A stretch of DNA of 64,000 bases from Anoplolepis gracilipes (GCF_047496725.1 NC_132979.1:327501-391500); one strand, 5' to 3'; positions 46,257 through 59,607 are shown, counted from the first letter of the stretch. Translations and numbers: made by a program. The notes: generated by a model not told the origin, from the letters alone.

Positions 46257-48465
46257 TCAATGCTGTTCAGCACTACAAGGATTACTGGCCCACTTTGCAT
46301 CATTGTTTTGGACGTCAGTGTCAGCGTCTGCTCCTTCCGATAAATCGTCATCCGCACCTGGATAAAAAAAAAGTAATATTAAATAATTACTGAAGTAATA
46401 GATTATACACGAAATTATCATAGCACGAGTATATCAAGTTTAATTTAAAAATAAATTAAACTTGATATCTGATATAAAAAATAATAATAAAAGAAACTTA
46501 CATGTTTCTTCCTCTTCATCCTCCTCTTCTTCTTCTTCTAAAGAACAATCACTATCGCTATCTGTACTATCGGAATTAGCCGAGAGGGAACACTGATCAA
46601 AATCTTCAGGTTCGGAATAGACTTCCGCACCGGGAAAGATGTATTTACCTGGTGCTAATTGATAATACGAATTTTCTGCGAAAAGGATTGTAATTAATAT
46701 TTGTATTTATTCAGTGTCCAAATATTTGTAAGAATAAATAATATACCTGGTAACCTGATGGCAAGGCTCTCTCGATTTTTTGGTTGCCAACAATGTCTTT
46801 CTAAACTTCTGTTCTTTAATTCAGCAATATCGAATTTCTCCTCCGTGCTATCGACACTATTACAACTGTCACCTATACCCGAATCCAACATGGAATCCAC
46901 TGACGCTTGCCTAGGCTTCGGTGTCAATTTGTCTGATTCCATTGTATCTATCATTACAGTATTGTCATGCTCGTTTGATTTGTCACAATTGTCTAATGAT
47001 TTATATAAGGTATTTTCGCTTATAACGGCTTCCGAAGAAAGAGACAATGTTACTGGCACCACCTGACATTCTTTAAAGCTCTTTTTAGACATTGATGCAA
47101 CATTAAATCTACTTTCTAATGAAGTCATTGCACATTCGACATTCATTTTTGCTGGTGATGATATGGAATTTTTTGATTCACATGTGCTATCGAAATTCAT
47201 ACTTTTGGAATCCTTTTCTACAGTAGTCTCACTTGATCGTCTCTTTGGATTCTCTCCGAAAAGATTGAAGCTTTCTTCTGCATTTTTGACACATTGACCA
47301 GTATGGAAAGATGGTGTATAGACATTTATATTTTCTGTTTGGTGCGATATTGTATTTGTAGTCAATAGACTGTTTTGATTTTCAGTCAAGGGTACGTTTT
47401 GTGGTTTAAAATCAATCTCTATACTGTCTCGGGATATTTCAGTGTTGCTTGTTGTATCTTGATTCTGTTCCCACATATCGGACAAATGGCGCGATAATAG
47501 AAGTTGTGAAGCTTCTTTCAGGATTTTATCATGCCAACAGATTTCTTTATAAGTGTCACCCAATCTACCATAATACCAATAATTAGATCGAGATTTTAAT
47601 TATCATAATTAAAATCATAAACATTAAAATCATAATATTATTGAATATTAATTGAATAAATTATTATATGCACATTTATGGCAATATATAACGTGCACAA
47701 AATTTTTATGTATATAAAAGATTAAATAACACTGAAACATATTTTGCACAGAATGTCTACTCTCAAAGTTTGTAAAAAAATTCCCTGCTCTTCAAGCTAC
47801 TTTTATTCAAAATTTTAGCTAAAGAAAATATTTTAAAGATTTTTTCTTGCAACTTTCCAAAAAAATTGAACAGCTTTCGTAGATAAACATGTTTCAATTA
47901 CATAACATTTCCTTTTTTTTTTAATCTTTAAAAATTATAATGTCGATTGCCCATATAAAAGCAAAATTATTAAAGAAAAAATTTTCAAAATATTTCTCCA
48001 ATAAAATTCCGTGAGAAATTGTTCAATCTTTCCAGACACAAAAGAAATCTTTGAGAATTCCATATTTTCCATTGTTTTTCTACAAAGTAGACACTCTGAC
48101 AGTTTTTTTTCATATAAAAAATTATAAACTTTTTACTTACAAGTGACATATTTGATTTATAATAATGTCACCATCGCCTAATAGTTCAATGTCGAATTTG
48201 AGATGTGGCAATGGTTCTCGGTTAATGAGAATCTGTGGTACATGCGCTGGAATGGACGATGGAATTAGAGCTACTGGCCGAACCTTCAAGGATGAACCAA
48301 TAACGATTAGAAGATCACAATCATCTTTGTCTTTGGCCATTGCATCGTGAAAAGCGTCTGGAAGTCCTTCACCGAAGAAAACGATATCTGGCTTCATTAT
48401 ACCTTGCGATACCAAGTCTGAAAATTTTAAGCAGATAGAATTAAATAAAATAGTAATTACTTTTT

Positions 48466-48499
<34 letters not shown>

Positions 48500-50469
48500 A
48501 ATGAATAATTTTCTAAAGAGTCGCGTTTGTTTTTATTTTTTTGCTCAATCGTAACACTGTCAATACTGTCAAATTGAGAAAATGATAAACGACAAAACCG
48601 TTGCTCTAAATAGCCACGAAACACGGCACTTACGTAAGTAAGTGCAATCTTGTAAGTTTACCTTTATGCGCTTATTAACAAGCGAAGTTTTATTCGCAGT
48701 TACGATTGATGTACCGACTTATGTGTTGGATCAGTAACTTCATTTAGTTTGAGACGCAGAAGAGTAGATAACATTCTCTCATTGGTCATCAACTCGCGAC
48801 ACTATAGCAAAGGCTTAAATAACGGAAAACTATCACTAAAGATAGCTAACTCTCCATATCATATTGAAATTGATAAGCCATTACGAAAGACTGCAAATAA
48901 ATAACTATCAGCAAGAATTATACAAAAACAAATTTCTTTATTTACCTCTGTAATTCTCGCTGCAATTAATTTCGGATATAGAAGGCAATGCGTTGATACG
49001 GCATTTCGGGCACGTAGGTATCCTCTGCGCGAAGATATCTTCCCTAACATCATCTGCTTTCACTTGATATTTACATCTTGTACATGATGCAGTGGCAAAA
49101 GAGCCTTTAATAGAAAATATTAAATATAATTATAAAATATTATATAATGCAAACTGCAAAAATTAGACATTTTAAACATTTATTGCAAATTTGCTTGAAA
49201 ATATAATACATAATGGTTTGTTATCTATTTTCATTCTAAAATCTTGAAAAAGATTTTAATTAAAATTTAATTTTAATTAAAATAATTAATTTAAATAATT
49301 TTAATTAAAAATTCTTATATCAAAATTTCTATTTCAATTATAAAACATATTTATTGTTTAAAATTGATAAAATATCTAAATTTATATGAAAATTAATGTA
49401 AAAAAAATCTGAATGTGTTCAATATTATTAAAATATTCTTTACATTCTTATACAATAGTATTAAAATATTTTTTATATAATAAACAAATAATAATTGTAC
49501 CTACCATGGCATTCAATTACATTTTTAATACCGGCCACTTGTTCCAAAGTGTCAATATTTTGTGAATAATTTCTTAAAAGTTTCTTCTGTTTTTCTAACA
49601 TTTTGATGAACCTGTGACATGGGCTAGGTTTAAATTGTCCTGGATAGATTTCACATGCAAATTTGTAAAATGGTCTGGGATCTTGACTAAAATAATTAAT
49701 GTCAAACATAGCCTGAAAATTAGAGAGGAATTATATATGAATTCCTTTTAAGATATTTAACTGTAAAATATGTAGTCTTGATACATATTTTAGAATATTA
49801 ACTATATAGCCGCTTGTAACCCAAACAGTTATAAAGCTTTAACTAAAAGAAATTCAAAATTTTAATACCTGTGGATCTGGTAAGTCTGGAAAATCTTGTG
49901 CTAGTCTTGAATAAATACCATTTTTACTTCTAAAATCAGGAATACCACAACTAACACTAACACCAGCGCCAGTCAAGACTATAATTTTTTTACTATTACG
50001 AATTAATCGTACCGCATCCGATAAGGTATTTATATGTCTAAGTTTTTGCCGCCTCGGAGGTTCTGACATCATATTGATTATAATCTAAAATTCATATAAT
50101 TCATTGTTATACTTATTTACTTTTTTTTATCAAATCTTAAACAGAGTATCTTCTTAAATTTTGTAAAACAATCTCTGATTTGTTTCAAATATTTTTGTAC
50201 AAAATTCCAGGTAAAGAGAATATTTTACAGATTTCCTAGTTTTAAAATAAGTTTTTTCAAAATTGTTTTCTCTAATGTTTTTTACGCATACCAGGAAGAA
50301 CCATTCAAATTTCAAGTGCTAGATTTGCAAGTGTACTGAAAACAACTGAACAGCTTTCAATAAACATTTTTTTCCACATAACATTTTCAAGTTTTTATTG
50401 CTAAAAATTATTTACTAAAAAGAATATATATTGCATATTCAATATTTTGTTAAGACATTGAATATAAAA

Positions 50470-50517
<48 letters not shown>

Positions 50518-51866
50518 AATATATTTTAAATACATAATTTGCAGCTTGGATATCAATGGATTACTGTTTACAATAAAAAAAAAAAAAAAAAAAATTATTA
50601 AGAGAATTTTTAAAAATATTTCTGGAGTTTGAGAATTCCCGAACTTTTATAGGTATAAAAAAAATTCCTAACAATTCTACAGGTTTTCCACGTTTTTCTA
50701 GGGAACAGATACTGTTAAATAATCTTATTGGAAAACTACAAAATATATTTTATACCTTCCATAATGTAAGATCGTCAACTTGCTCAGGAATCAATGTGGA
50801 ATCCATGAAAAGGTGATGTAAGAGATCCCTTGGATTTGCACCTGTCAACATCTGTTTCTGAATCCATGAAGAAGCATTTCTCCATTGATGACTGATTTCA
50901 ACATCTCCGGAAAGATCAGACAAACCTGATAAATCTGATAAATTTGATACTGTAGAAGACATTTCGTCTTTTTCGTCTGTGGTATCGATTCTGAAATATT
51001 AAATTAAATAATTTGTAATTTTAAAAAATGAGTATTTAATATGTGTACGTTATATATAAAAAAATTTCACACAACTACTCTCTGTGAATATTAATATATA
51101 TTATTTATAAATTTTAATTGTCACAAACGAATTATTTACTCAAATTATTCACTTGACTCTTACAAGTCAATACCAGATGATAGATCAGTATGAACATAGT
51201 TACAAGCTTATGCATGCAAGTTCTTTGCAAACTATATCATAGTCCAAAAATTTGATTATAACTAAACAACTTTTAGTTTTTTGACATTTCTGTGTCAGAA
51301 TTTTTGAATCTATTTTATTTTCATGATACATTATTATTATTATTATATTAAAATAATGTATAAGACATTTTTTGTATGAGAGTGTGCATACTCATATGTA
51401 TCTTATGTATTGTATGACATACATAGCTATTGATAAATATCTTTTAACAAAGAATTGTCTACAAAACTTACATGCAACCAATACCATTACTAGCAGAATC
51501 AATTCTAGATGATGATTTGAGACTTGTAATTGCAGGAGATATGGATGTAGATTTAGATTCATCACTCAGTTCGTTAAATCCACTGTCTGCGCCAAGTATT
51601 TCTGTATAATATAAAAATATATTTAATAACTTATATTATAGTATATTAGATTAACTTATATTAATTATACTGTATAAACAGTAAATAAAAAATGTATCAT
51701 GTCATTATTTTGAAACAATTAATTTATCCATGTCGTTATCCAATATATTTTCTTCTATTATTAATTTTTTAATTTATATTTCATGTAATGTAAAAAGTAA
51801 AATAATTTACTTTACTTTTCTGTCTATCTCTTTCCTTGGCTTTATCTCTACCTATTTATTTGTCTA

Positions 51867-51902
<36 letters not shown>

Positions 51903-53135
51903 ATTTAATGTTAACATACAGATATCTAATAAAAAATTAAAAAATAATTATACATTTCTCATTGGTTCATTATTAATGCAATGTGTGTAATAACAATAAA
52001 ATAATTGTGCACAAATTAAAAAAATATATTTTTGAAAAATGCAATTTAAAAAATTAATTTCTTAATATAGCAATACAAAGTTTATTAAAAAAATGTAATT
52101 AAAAAAATTTTTTAATTTAAAAATTAATTTCTTGTAATAATATAGTAATAAAAAAATATATATAACATTGTTCAAAAATTGCGATCTAAAAAGAATTTTA
52201 AATTTAAATTTCTAAATTTAAAATGTGCAATTTAAATTTTTAAATTTAAAAGTTAATTGCTTAATATAATAATTAAAATGTGCTTAAAAAATTAATTTCT
52301 TAATATAATTATATTTCGCGCCAAGTAATATTTAAACGAATATTCCGTGATATCTCGATTCAACAAAATGGCGGAAGCATGATCGTATATAAAATCTCGG
52401 CAGATATAGGAAATTTGTTCCTTCTTCGAAGCTTCGAGAACTTGGAATTTGTTCCACATCAAATGCGAAAAGTGCTATTGAAATAAACTATAACGAGAAA
52501 ATAAGCGTAGTAGAAAAAGAGAGTACAAAGGAGAACAAAGTGTGAACAGAAGGTGCAGCTGAAACAAACGTACGAATGCCATCTGTGAACGTTTTAATGA
52601 GGACGTGATGACCGAACGCGTAGCCAACACTTCGGAATAGGCGATCGATTTTATCGATCGACTTGTATTTTCCTCAGGAATAAATGCATCTTTCAATATT
52701 TTGAATAAAAAGAGCAAAAAAATTGGTACGGAATCGTACGTAGCCCGGCCTGGAAACGGTACGAGCGTCGTGAAAAGGCGGTATATAATTTTATGAAATT
52801 GCGACGCAATTTATCGCGACCTGTCATGGCGGACAAATGACGCGACGAAGGGCCGCGAGCGCAATGGCGAGGCGAAAAGCGTTCAATGGCTGCCATCTTG
52901 CGCGCGAGAGGCACCCGTTTTTCGGCCGAATTTCACGATAATCGCGACGATGGCGTATATTCGTTAGGCCAGAAATTTCGATACCTTCGAGCTCGTCGTG
53001 CGGGCTGTCACGTGGCAGCTCGGTGAGCGACGGTCCCTCCAGGGTCGCGGAGACGTTCCCCTCGTGATCGCCGCCATCGATCTTGCGACGTTTCACCGGA
53101 GACGAATATTCCAGCAGCTCCGAACTCGACGCCAT
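46257..53135 (-). CDS. Sirt1: Sirtuin 1, NAD-dependent protein deacetylase
   Basis: Class I sirtuin removing acetyl groups from histones and transcription factors, nuclear in animals. Exons in gene order: 53135-52985, 51601-51472, 50990-50756, 50084-49869, 49712-49505, 49104-48946, 48417-48141, 47564-46747, 46675-46502, 46357-46257, summing to 822 aa. The N-terminus has a basic VKRRKID nuclear-signal-like patch. LLHHLFMDSTLIPEQVDDLTLW is the SIRT1 activator-binding-type segment, given here only as a landmark. Core: GAGVSVSCGIPDFRS (from 211), QNID (295), catalytic His 313 in ECHGSF, Zn cysteines 321, 324, 345, 348, then IGSSLKVRPVA and INREPLPH. A long Ser-rich, poorly conserved region and an acidic EEEEEEDEEEE stretch end the protein. 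An upstream in-frame ATG (53147) would add four residues. Confidence 0.96.
47750..48101 (-). mobile_element. Dispersed TIR repeat, copy F (Sirt1 intron 7, reversed)
   Basis: Plus-strand ends AGAATGTCTACTCTC and AGTAGACACTCTG are inverted copies of each other and match the family ends. It is about 350 bp, so internally deleted. Orientation is opposite to copies A-E. Confidence 0.65.
50142..50716 (-). mobile_element. Dispersed TIR repeat, copy G (Sirt1 intron 3, reversed)
   Basis: Contains GTATTGCATATTCAATATTT-like sequence (around 50430) that is the reverse complement of the central part of copy A. Ends are diverged (AGAGTATCTTCTTAAA; AGGGAACAGATACTG). A (TA)n run (50468-50514) has expanded inside it. 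Confidence 0.6.
50468..50514. repeat. (TA)n microsatellite inside repeat copy G
   Basis: TA run of about 22 units in Sirt1 intron 3, absent from the other copies of the surrounding repeat family. Confidence 0.9.
52310..52984. promoter_or_regulatory. CpG-bearing 5' part of Sirt1 intron 1
   Basis: Unlike the rest of the intron, this stretch has many CpGs. It also has ATGGCGG/GCCAT motifs (52368, 52824, about 52890) of the YY1/Pho type and the palindrome-like GCGATCGATTTTATCGATCG (about 52640), which resembles a DRE/BEAF-type site. It probably belongs to the Sirt1 promoter region and could host an alternative first exon. Motif assignment by eye only. Confidence 0.4.
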
Positions 53136-53349
53136 TTTCGACAGCAATGCCGAGCAATGCGGTGAAGTGTCGTATTCTCCGGGCTAGCCGCCTGCTCCGT
53201 CAGAGGTCGCCCCGGTCCCCGATCTTCCCGCCGCGCTTTCCCTTTCCCCCACACTTTTTCTTCCTACCTCTATCCTCTATTTCCTACGCTTTTTATGTAT
53301 GCTTCTCGCATATAGCGCCGCAACAAGATATTCGAAAGATAGATACAGA

Positions 53350-53890
53350 TAGAGGGTGTCTATTTTCCCTGCTAAAATACGAGTAACCTTTGGAAGTGTT
53401 CGAGAATTTATTTTGTGCCTGAAAAAATCAGAGAGCTTTGTTTATAGAATTTTATAGGGACTCGAGAAATTTTTTTTACATTCTCTCTTTGATAATTTTC
53501 CTCCTACAGAGCGTCTACTGCTTGAAAAATATAGAAAACTTTTCGAATTCTCAGAGATTTATTCTTTTATGCCTGAAAAATTAAAAGGAATTCTCATGGA
53601 ATTTTATTGGGAATCAAGAAATTTTTTTAGAGATTTTTTACTCTTAAATTTTGTAAGCCCAGTCGATAATTCATTTTTTTTGTAATTTTTAATAAAAAAA
53701 TAAAAAATGTTATGCAATTGACAAATGTTTATTTTATAAAAGCTATTGCGTTTTTTCCAATATATTTGCATTAGTTAGGTTTATTTAAAAACATATAAAA
53801 TATTTAAGGCTCTTTATCTAGAATTTTGAATAAAAATGCTTGAAAGATTTCTAAGAAATTTTTTTACATACTTAAGTAGGCACTTTGTCA
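53350..53890 (+). mobile_element. Dispersed TIR repeat, copy C (upstream of Sirt1)
   Basis: Starts GAGGGTGTCTATTTTCCCTG and ends AAGTAGGCACTTTG. It contains two internal rounds of the phrase pair GAATTTTATAGGGACTCGAG and TCTCTCTTTGATAATTTTCC, plus a second internal GCGTCTACTGCTTGAAAAAT start, as if one unit were inserted next to another. About 540 bp, non-coding. Confidence 0.65.
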
Positions 53891-55434
53891 TGTTGATTAA
53901 CTGTTATAATTGATAATGATAATTTCGTAATTTAAAAATTATATTTTTACGCTATACAGAGTTTAACCATTGTCATGGTTTAGCCAATATATATATATAA
54001 ATTAAACAGATTTTTATATAAAATGCTTATATTTTAAAAAGTTTTAAAATACAAATAAAATAACGATTTAATAATAAATCATTTGATAATTAAAGATTTT
54101 TAAAGACTAATTGATATAAATATAATTTTTATAAATATATAAATAGTTTTATATTTAAATTATTTATATCAATTAGTCTTTTAATATTTTATATCTTTTT
54201 TATAGAGAAGTTATATGTATAAAGATTTTTTAGAGTGTATTTTAAAATATTTCTCATCTGTGTGAGTTATTGAATATAAATCTTTTAAATATGCCTTAAT
54301 TTTCTTATAATATATTTTTTATATACATATTAGCGTTTTCGTAAAGCGAGCACAGAAAGTGAGTAGCTTTTACATGATCGCTGGTATATACTTTTAGATC
54401 TAAAGGTCTGTTCTTAATTGCTGAACTGGCTGCACTAGACTGCACTATTTCAGATAGAGATATCTTTCTGCTTCCAATATGGAAGAAAAAAAAATACCCT
54501 AGAAAATTTCTAGAGATCCAAGAATTTTTTCTATCCTGCAGCCAATCAACACGTATATCAGCCTGAAGTTTATCCTAAATTTTATTTTGTCCAAAACTGG
54601 ACGTTTCCCCACTTCTTGGGGCAGAGATGGCGCTGAAAATCATCTTGTTCTGCTAAAAAGAAGAGTGCTTCTCACGTAGCTTCCTTTCCATCATTGGTAG
54701 TGATGTGAGTAAGACGTCCTGCTTCTTTTCTCCGTTTTTTTTTCGTAATATATTATTACTTGTTTTTATCAGTCGGCAAATTTTTAAAATTGCTTTGCTT
54801 TGTCAATAATTTTTCTTTTTATTTTTGCGAACTGAGTAATGTATTCGAATATACGTTTTTAGACCTCATCGTTTTATAACCATTGTACATACACGTGGTT
54901 GTGCCTTATCTTGACGATTAAAGTGTGTTTGAATAGAACATTTATCTTTTCTCATATTTTATATGAAATAACAAACTTGCATTTGTCGTTTATGCGTTCG
55001 GGAAATTAAATGTATTTCAGTCACAATTAGAGTCGGTTTTTTCACGTGCACATATATGTTTTAGTAAAAAAACATAGTTTTAGTAAAATACCTAATTCAA
55101 GTAAAAAAACGATTTGTGGCTGTTTCTAAAAATTTTTCATTAATTGGGCTAGTCATTTTAATAGCTAGTCGAGCTAGAATGTCCTCTCATTTTGGCATGC
55201 CTCTATCTTGTATCTCGATAGAGCATGAATGCTTGTGGGAGGTAAAGCAAAGAGGGAATTGCCTTCGGAGTCCACACGATATTGTCTGGAACCGTTTCTC
55301 TATATTCCCAATAATTCCTAAATATTGACTGAATATACATTCTAGTAGGCTTTAAATGTACGCAGAAACTACATAGCATTTTTATGATTTTAGGGTCAGA
55401 TAGAATAAGAAAATAAAAACTTTAAATGGGACTG

Positions 55435-55657
55435 ATATTTTGTATATCCATCTGAGGAGGACAATAAGGAACAAGAAGATCTCTCGATTAAGGATAAAAA
55501 AAGTTTCAAACAGAAGAATGTCAGGCTTTACATCATTGGACAAGCTTATCGAGCACTACGTAACATTGGTAGAACACACTTCGACTATCTCACATACAGT
55601 TCATGTGATTTTTGGACATTTTCCAACCTAAAGAAGAAAGTTGGAAATATTGATTAA
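55435..55657 (+). pseudogene. Probable mariner transposase relic (C-terminal fragment)
   Basis: The open frame lacking a start codon encodes about 74 residues ending SSCDFWTFSNLKKKVGNID and stop. This is similar by eye to the mariner transposase block around the last catalytic Asp (consensus-like SPDLAPCDFWLFPKLKK). Upstream GQAYRALRNIGRTHFDYLTY is compatible with the preceding region. There is no splice acceptor or ATG upstream and a stop precedes it. Sequence after the stop, in another frame, also resembles the transposase tail. Tentative. Confidence 0.4.
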
Positions 55658-56567
55658 AAAATGAAAAATATCTCTACAGCATGTCTTTGGAAAGCTTAGT
55701 GAAACATTGCAAGTGCTATTTACAATACGAAGAACAGTACTATTTTGAGAAAAAAAATCCATCTCAATTATTAAGACATTCAGAATTAAAATAACACAAT
55801 AAATTAATATATTTTTTTGGAATAGTCCTTTATAACTTATATAAAAAATTAAAGATAAACAGCAATAGAAATTTTCATAATATATGAAAATATTAGCAAT
55901 ATAAACAGCAAATACAAATAAAATAAGTTCGGGTACAAAATGGCACATTTAAAATAAGTAAGTTTCCATAAATTATATATATATAATTTTCTTAAAATAA
56001 ATTATTAAAAGCTTTTATATGATGATATTAGCATATGATATGATTGTGATATTACACACATTTTCCTCTAAGAAGAACTGAATTTACAAATTGCAACTCG
56101 CTTTCACAACTATAAATTTCAAAATTAAATTCTAATGTCTATGTTTCTGTATGTTAACTTTAGGTTGCAAACACTATTGTTGGAGATTAACAATCGAGAT
56201 CAAGTGATAACATCACAAGGATAATTATAAGGCATACTTTTGCCAATGTGAAGGATGTTCTCAAACCAGAGGAAAAACAAAATACTTAGCATAAATAAAA
56301 AATGATATGATATGCATTAGGATAAGAAACTTAAAATTTAATATAACGTCAGTGCAAGGTAACAGAGAGCCTCTCTCTCTTTCTTTTTCTTTCAATATAA
56401 AATAACTTTAAACTATTTTGCAATTAATTATATCATTACTGTATATGACATATGTTAATATATAGACTGTGAAAAATTTAATAAATTTTATGATATATAT
56501 GTAAGTTCAGTCTTTACTGTATACTAAATGTTAGCACCTCTAGAAAATATCTTGTCAATAATATTGC

Positions 56568-57939
56568 TTACAATCCTAGCGTTTTGCAGATATGGTGATA
56601 TATTCGTGCTTCCTCCGGTTTGTCCAAACATCCGTAAAGATTGTTCAGTTTCAAGCAATCGGTTTTACTCATCGCTTTTCGTTGGCCGATCATGACACCG
56701 GGCGTTTTCGGTGTCACAGTTGGTTTCATAGGATCTATACTAAAAAAATAGTTACCGTAATGCATTATACTGTCATATCCATACTCATAACTATACGTCG
56801 CGTTCTCCGGTGATTGCTTGTTGAAGTTTGATCGAAATCCTAATACAAAAGAAGCGACCGTTAAGAAAATGTCTACGAATATATTGGTTCAACAATTATA
56901 TAAATATGCATAAAGGAAACATTTTTACCAGGTATAATATTTTCGTAATGTATATCTATATACGTGTCTCTATCGGCACGACTGTGCTCGTGGAAGATAC
57001 CGAGAGCGTGCATCAACTCGTGTATCGCTCTTCCCTCGTTTTCCAAGCAATTCGGTCCTTTCTCGTTTGGTGGTTCCAGGGAAAGAATCTGAGTTCCACC
57101 AAATTTGCCCACAAACGACCAGCATCTGGATTAATTTGTTTAGAGACGAAAGTTGAAATTAATCTTATTTTTCAAAGCCCAATTCAACATGTATGTTTTA
57201 TACATAAAATGCGTATATTTACCCTTTAGGATACATTATTGGCCAAATCAGTAAGAAATCCTTGAGTTTACCATCCCATGGAATAAACTTGATGCATGTC
57301 ATATAATTTATATATGTAATTGCTTTATATATTTTTATATAATCCTGCGGATCTGGAAACAAAATCTTGTACATTATTATCATGTTCTCTTATCTGTTTT
57401 TAACACAATATAGAATATAATATTAAATGTACTTATTTATACATACATACCATATAGAACGCTAATTACATAGGGAACTGTTCTATTTTGCCACAGTTTA
57501 TCCGGAAAAACATCCCAACGTAATCCAACACGCAAATAATTGAAATACTAAACATAATAAATAATATAAAATACATGTAAGAAATATAATAAGAAAAAAA
57601 AAAGAAATAATATGTACTTCGCTAGTTACAGCTATATCTCCTTCAAACAAACCAGGACGGACTTCCGGGTCTTGCGACGATTCATAAAGACGTAATAAAT
57701 CATTTTGGTTCGATGTTCTAACTATATGTGGAGTTTTATCTTATAAAATTTGTATTCTTCGACATTATACTTAATGCAAAATATTCAGTCTCGATATGCG
57801 ATTATAAATCCTCTTCATACTCACCTATATTATTAGGCACGATAGGGTGTATTGCGTTGACAGAAGATTTATTTATTGGTGAAGCGATTGCAATGGTTGT
57901 GCAAAATAAATATGTACACGTTAGCAATTTCATTTTCAT
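56568..57939 (-). CDS. Secreted astacin-family zinc metalloprotease (M12A)
   Basis: Zinc endopeptidase of the astacin family; substrate unknown. Exons in gene order: 57939-57825, 57721-57618, 57547-57451, 57352-57223, 57125-56929, 56839-56568, giving 304 aa. Residues 1-20 (MKMKLLTCTYLFCTTIAIAS) look like a signal peptide. FEGD at 64-67 is the astacin propeptide aspartate switch. The zinc site HELMHALGIFHEH has ligands His184, His188, His194 and catalytic Glu185. The Met-turn SIMHYG supplies the Tyr. Cysteines in TCIKF, GCWSF, GPNC and the TDC...YGC end fit the two family disulfides. No EGF or CUB domain follows, so it is a minimal astacin. Divergent from the SLC25A19 gene. Confidence 0.95.
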
Positions 57940-58223
57940 TATTTATTCGTATTATACGGTTTCGTAACACTAACAATTACGAGATATTACCTACGAGATA
58001 TTACCCGCGGATTTTTTTTCAAAAAGCGGTGTCTTGACACGTGACAGATACAGTCATAGGTTAGGATAACAGCTGATTGGCAAAGCCAATAGTCGACGAG
58101 ATCCCTCGGAAAATTTCAAGCTTTTTATTTGAGATACAAAAATATGAATATATAATATATATCCTGTTTACAGTTTATTAACGTTTTCGTGAAATTTACT
58201 CAGTATTTAAATATTGTTCATGT
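57940..58223. promoter_or_regulatory. Compact bidirectional promoter, astacin / TPP carrier
   Basis: 284 bp separate the two divergent start codons. Visible motifs: E-box CACGTG (58038-58043) and an inverted CCAAT pair, ATTGG (58076-58080) and CCAAT (58086-58090). CCGCGG occurs near 58007. Promoter role inferred from geometry. Confidence 0.65.
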
Positions 58224-59542
58224 ATGAGGATTAGGAGAATTATTATGGGATTTTCACAAAAAACTGAGCCAAATTTAGATCATGCAATTGCAGGAGCTGC
58301 TAGTGGATTTATAACGAGATTTCTATGTCAACCTTTAGATGTTATAAAAATTAGATTTCAAGTAAGTTTTATTATATAATAAATCTTTTGTGGTATATAT
58401 TTTCTTCTGCTTTTGCAATTACATAATTATCTTTCTTGCAGTTACAAGTTGAACCAATTTCAAAATGTCACATTAGCAAATATAAATCTGTTTCACAAGC
58501 TTTTTTGTTAATCTTGAGAGAAGAAGGAATTTCTGCTTTATGGAAAGGCCATATACCTGCGCAATTACTGTCAATTACCTATGGAACTGCTCAGGTACAG
58601 AATAAAATTTGTGCAGTAATATATTTAATTTAGTAATTAATATATACAGAATATAAAAAATCCTGATACTTAAACTAACATATATTAATTGCTAATTAAA
58701 TAAATTATTGGATAAATTTTATTATATATACATTGCATCCTACTCCTTTTTGCAGTTTTATTCCTACAATGTGTTTATAAAAATGATGCAAAAATTGCCA
58801 AAAATTGAGCAATGGAATCATTCGATGCATTTTATCGCTGGTACTGGTGCTGGAAGCATAGCGATAATCATTTCATTTCCTTTTGATACTGTAAGGACTA
58901 GATTAGTAGCCCAGTCGAGTAATCATCAAGTATATAATGGAGTATTACATTCTTGTAGGTAAGTTACAGAAAGATTATTTTCAATTTACACGTTAATACT
59001 AATAATAAAAATTCCAACACAACATTTTTATTATGACACAAATATTTTTATAATTTAATAATATATATATATATATATTTTTTTTTTCTTTCAGTTCGAT
59101 TCTTCGACAAGAGTCGCCGAAAGTTTTCTTCTCTGGTCTATTACCAACTTTATTGCAAAATGCTCCACACACTGGCTTGCAGTTTGCATTTTATAAATTT
59201 TTCACAGATTGCTATAAAAGATATACTTCTGGTACTGATACTAATTTTTACAATTCTATGCTATCTGGTAGTGCTGCTGGATTCATTACGAAAACGATTG
59301 TCTATCCATTTGATCTTGCTAGAAAAAGGTTGCAGATACAAGGTTTCCAACATGGACGTAAAGGATTCGGCAAATTCTTTCAATGTAATGGATTATTAGA
59401 TTGCTTAAAAATGACTGTAAAAGAAGAGGGAATACAAGGTCTTTTTAAAGGTCTAGTACCGACTCAGATAAAAGCTACCACAACTTCAGCTCTGCATTTT
59501 ACCGTCTATGAGCAAGTTTTATTACTGTTAAGAATATTGTAA
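58224..59542 (+). CDS. SLC25A19: Mitochondrial thiamine pyrophosphate carrier (SLC25A19-like)
   Basis: Inner-membrane carrier of the SLC25 family that imports thiamine pyrophosphate. Exons 58224-58361, 58442-58594, 58756-58958 and 59095-59542 give 313 aa. Three carrier signatures are seen: PLDVIKIRFQ, PFDTVRTRLV and PFDLARKRLQ, one per repeat. Blocks closest to SLC25A19 (recalled) are DVIKIRFQLQ, WKGHIPAQLLSITYG and FFSGLLPTLLQNAPHTGLQF. Another in-frame ATG (58245, MGFSQK) is an equally plausible start. Shares its promoter with the astacin gene and is convergent with GRHPR. AATAAA at 59772-59777. Confidence 0.92.
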
Positions 59543-59607
59543 TATATAAGAGTAAGTTTAAATGTATTTGCTTATATGATGGATTTATTTTAATGTATAC
59601 ATATCTA

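Larger units (their letters stand above)
53136..56567. other. Spacer between the Sirt1 5' end and the astacin 3' end
   Basis: The first 200 bp are GC-richer and should carry the Sirt1 promoter. Then come repeat copy C (53350-53890), AT-rich sequence, and a block at 54350-55660 with a mariner-like relic near its end. No intact gene recognised. The open frames at 55116-55328 and 55440-55631 give no recognisable product. Confidence 0.5.

Noticed and set aside
46701..47066. Plus-strand ORF of 121 aa
   Set aside because: It is the exact antisense of the long Sirt1 exon 46747-47564, whose sense frame fits the spliced gene; no independent homology seen.
55116..55328. 70-aa ORF MAVSKNFSLIGL...
   Set aside because: No domain recognised, no codon or splice support; may belong to the decayed transposon region.
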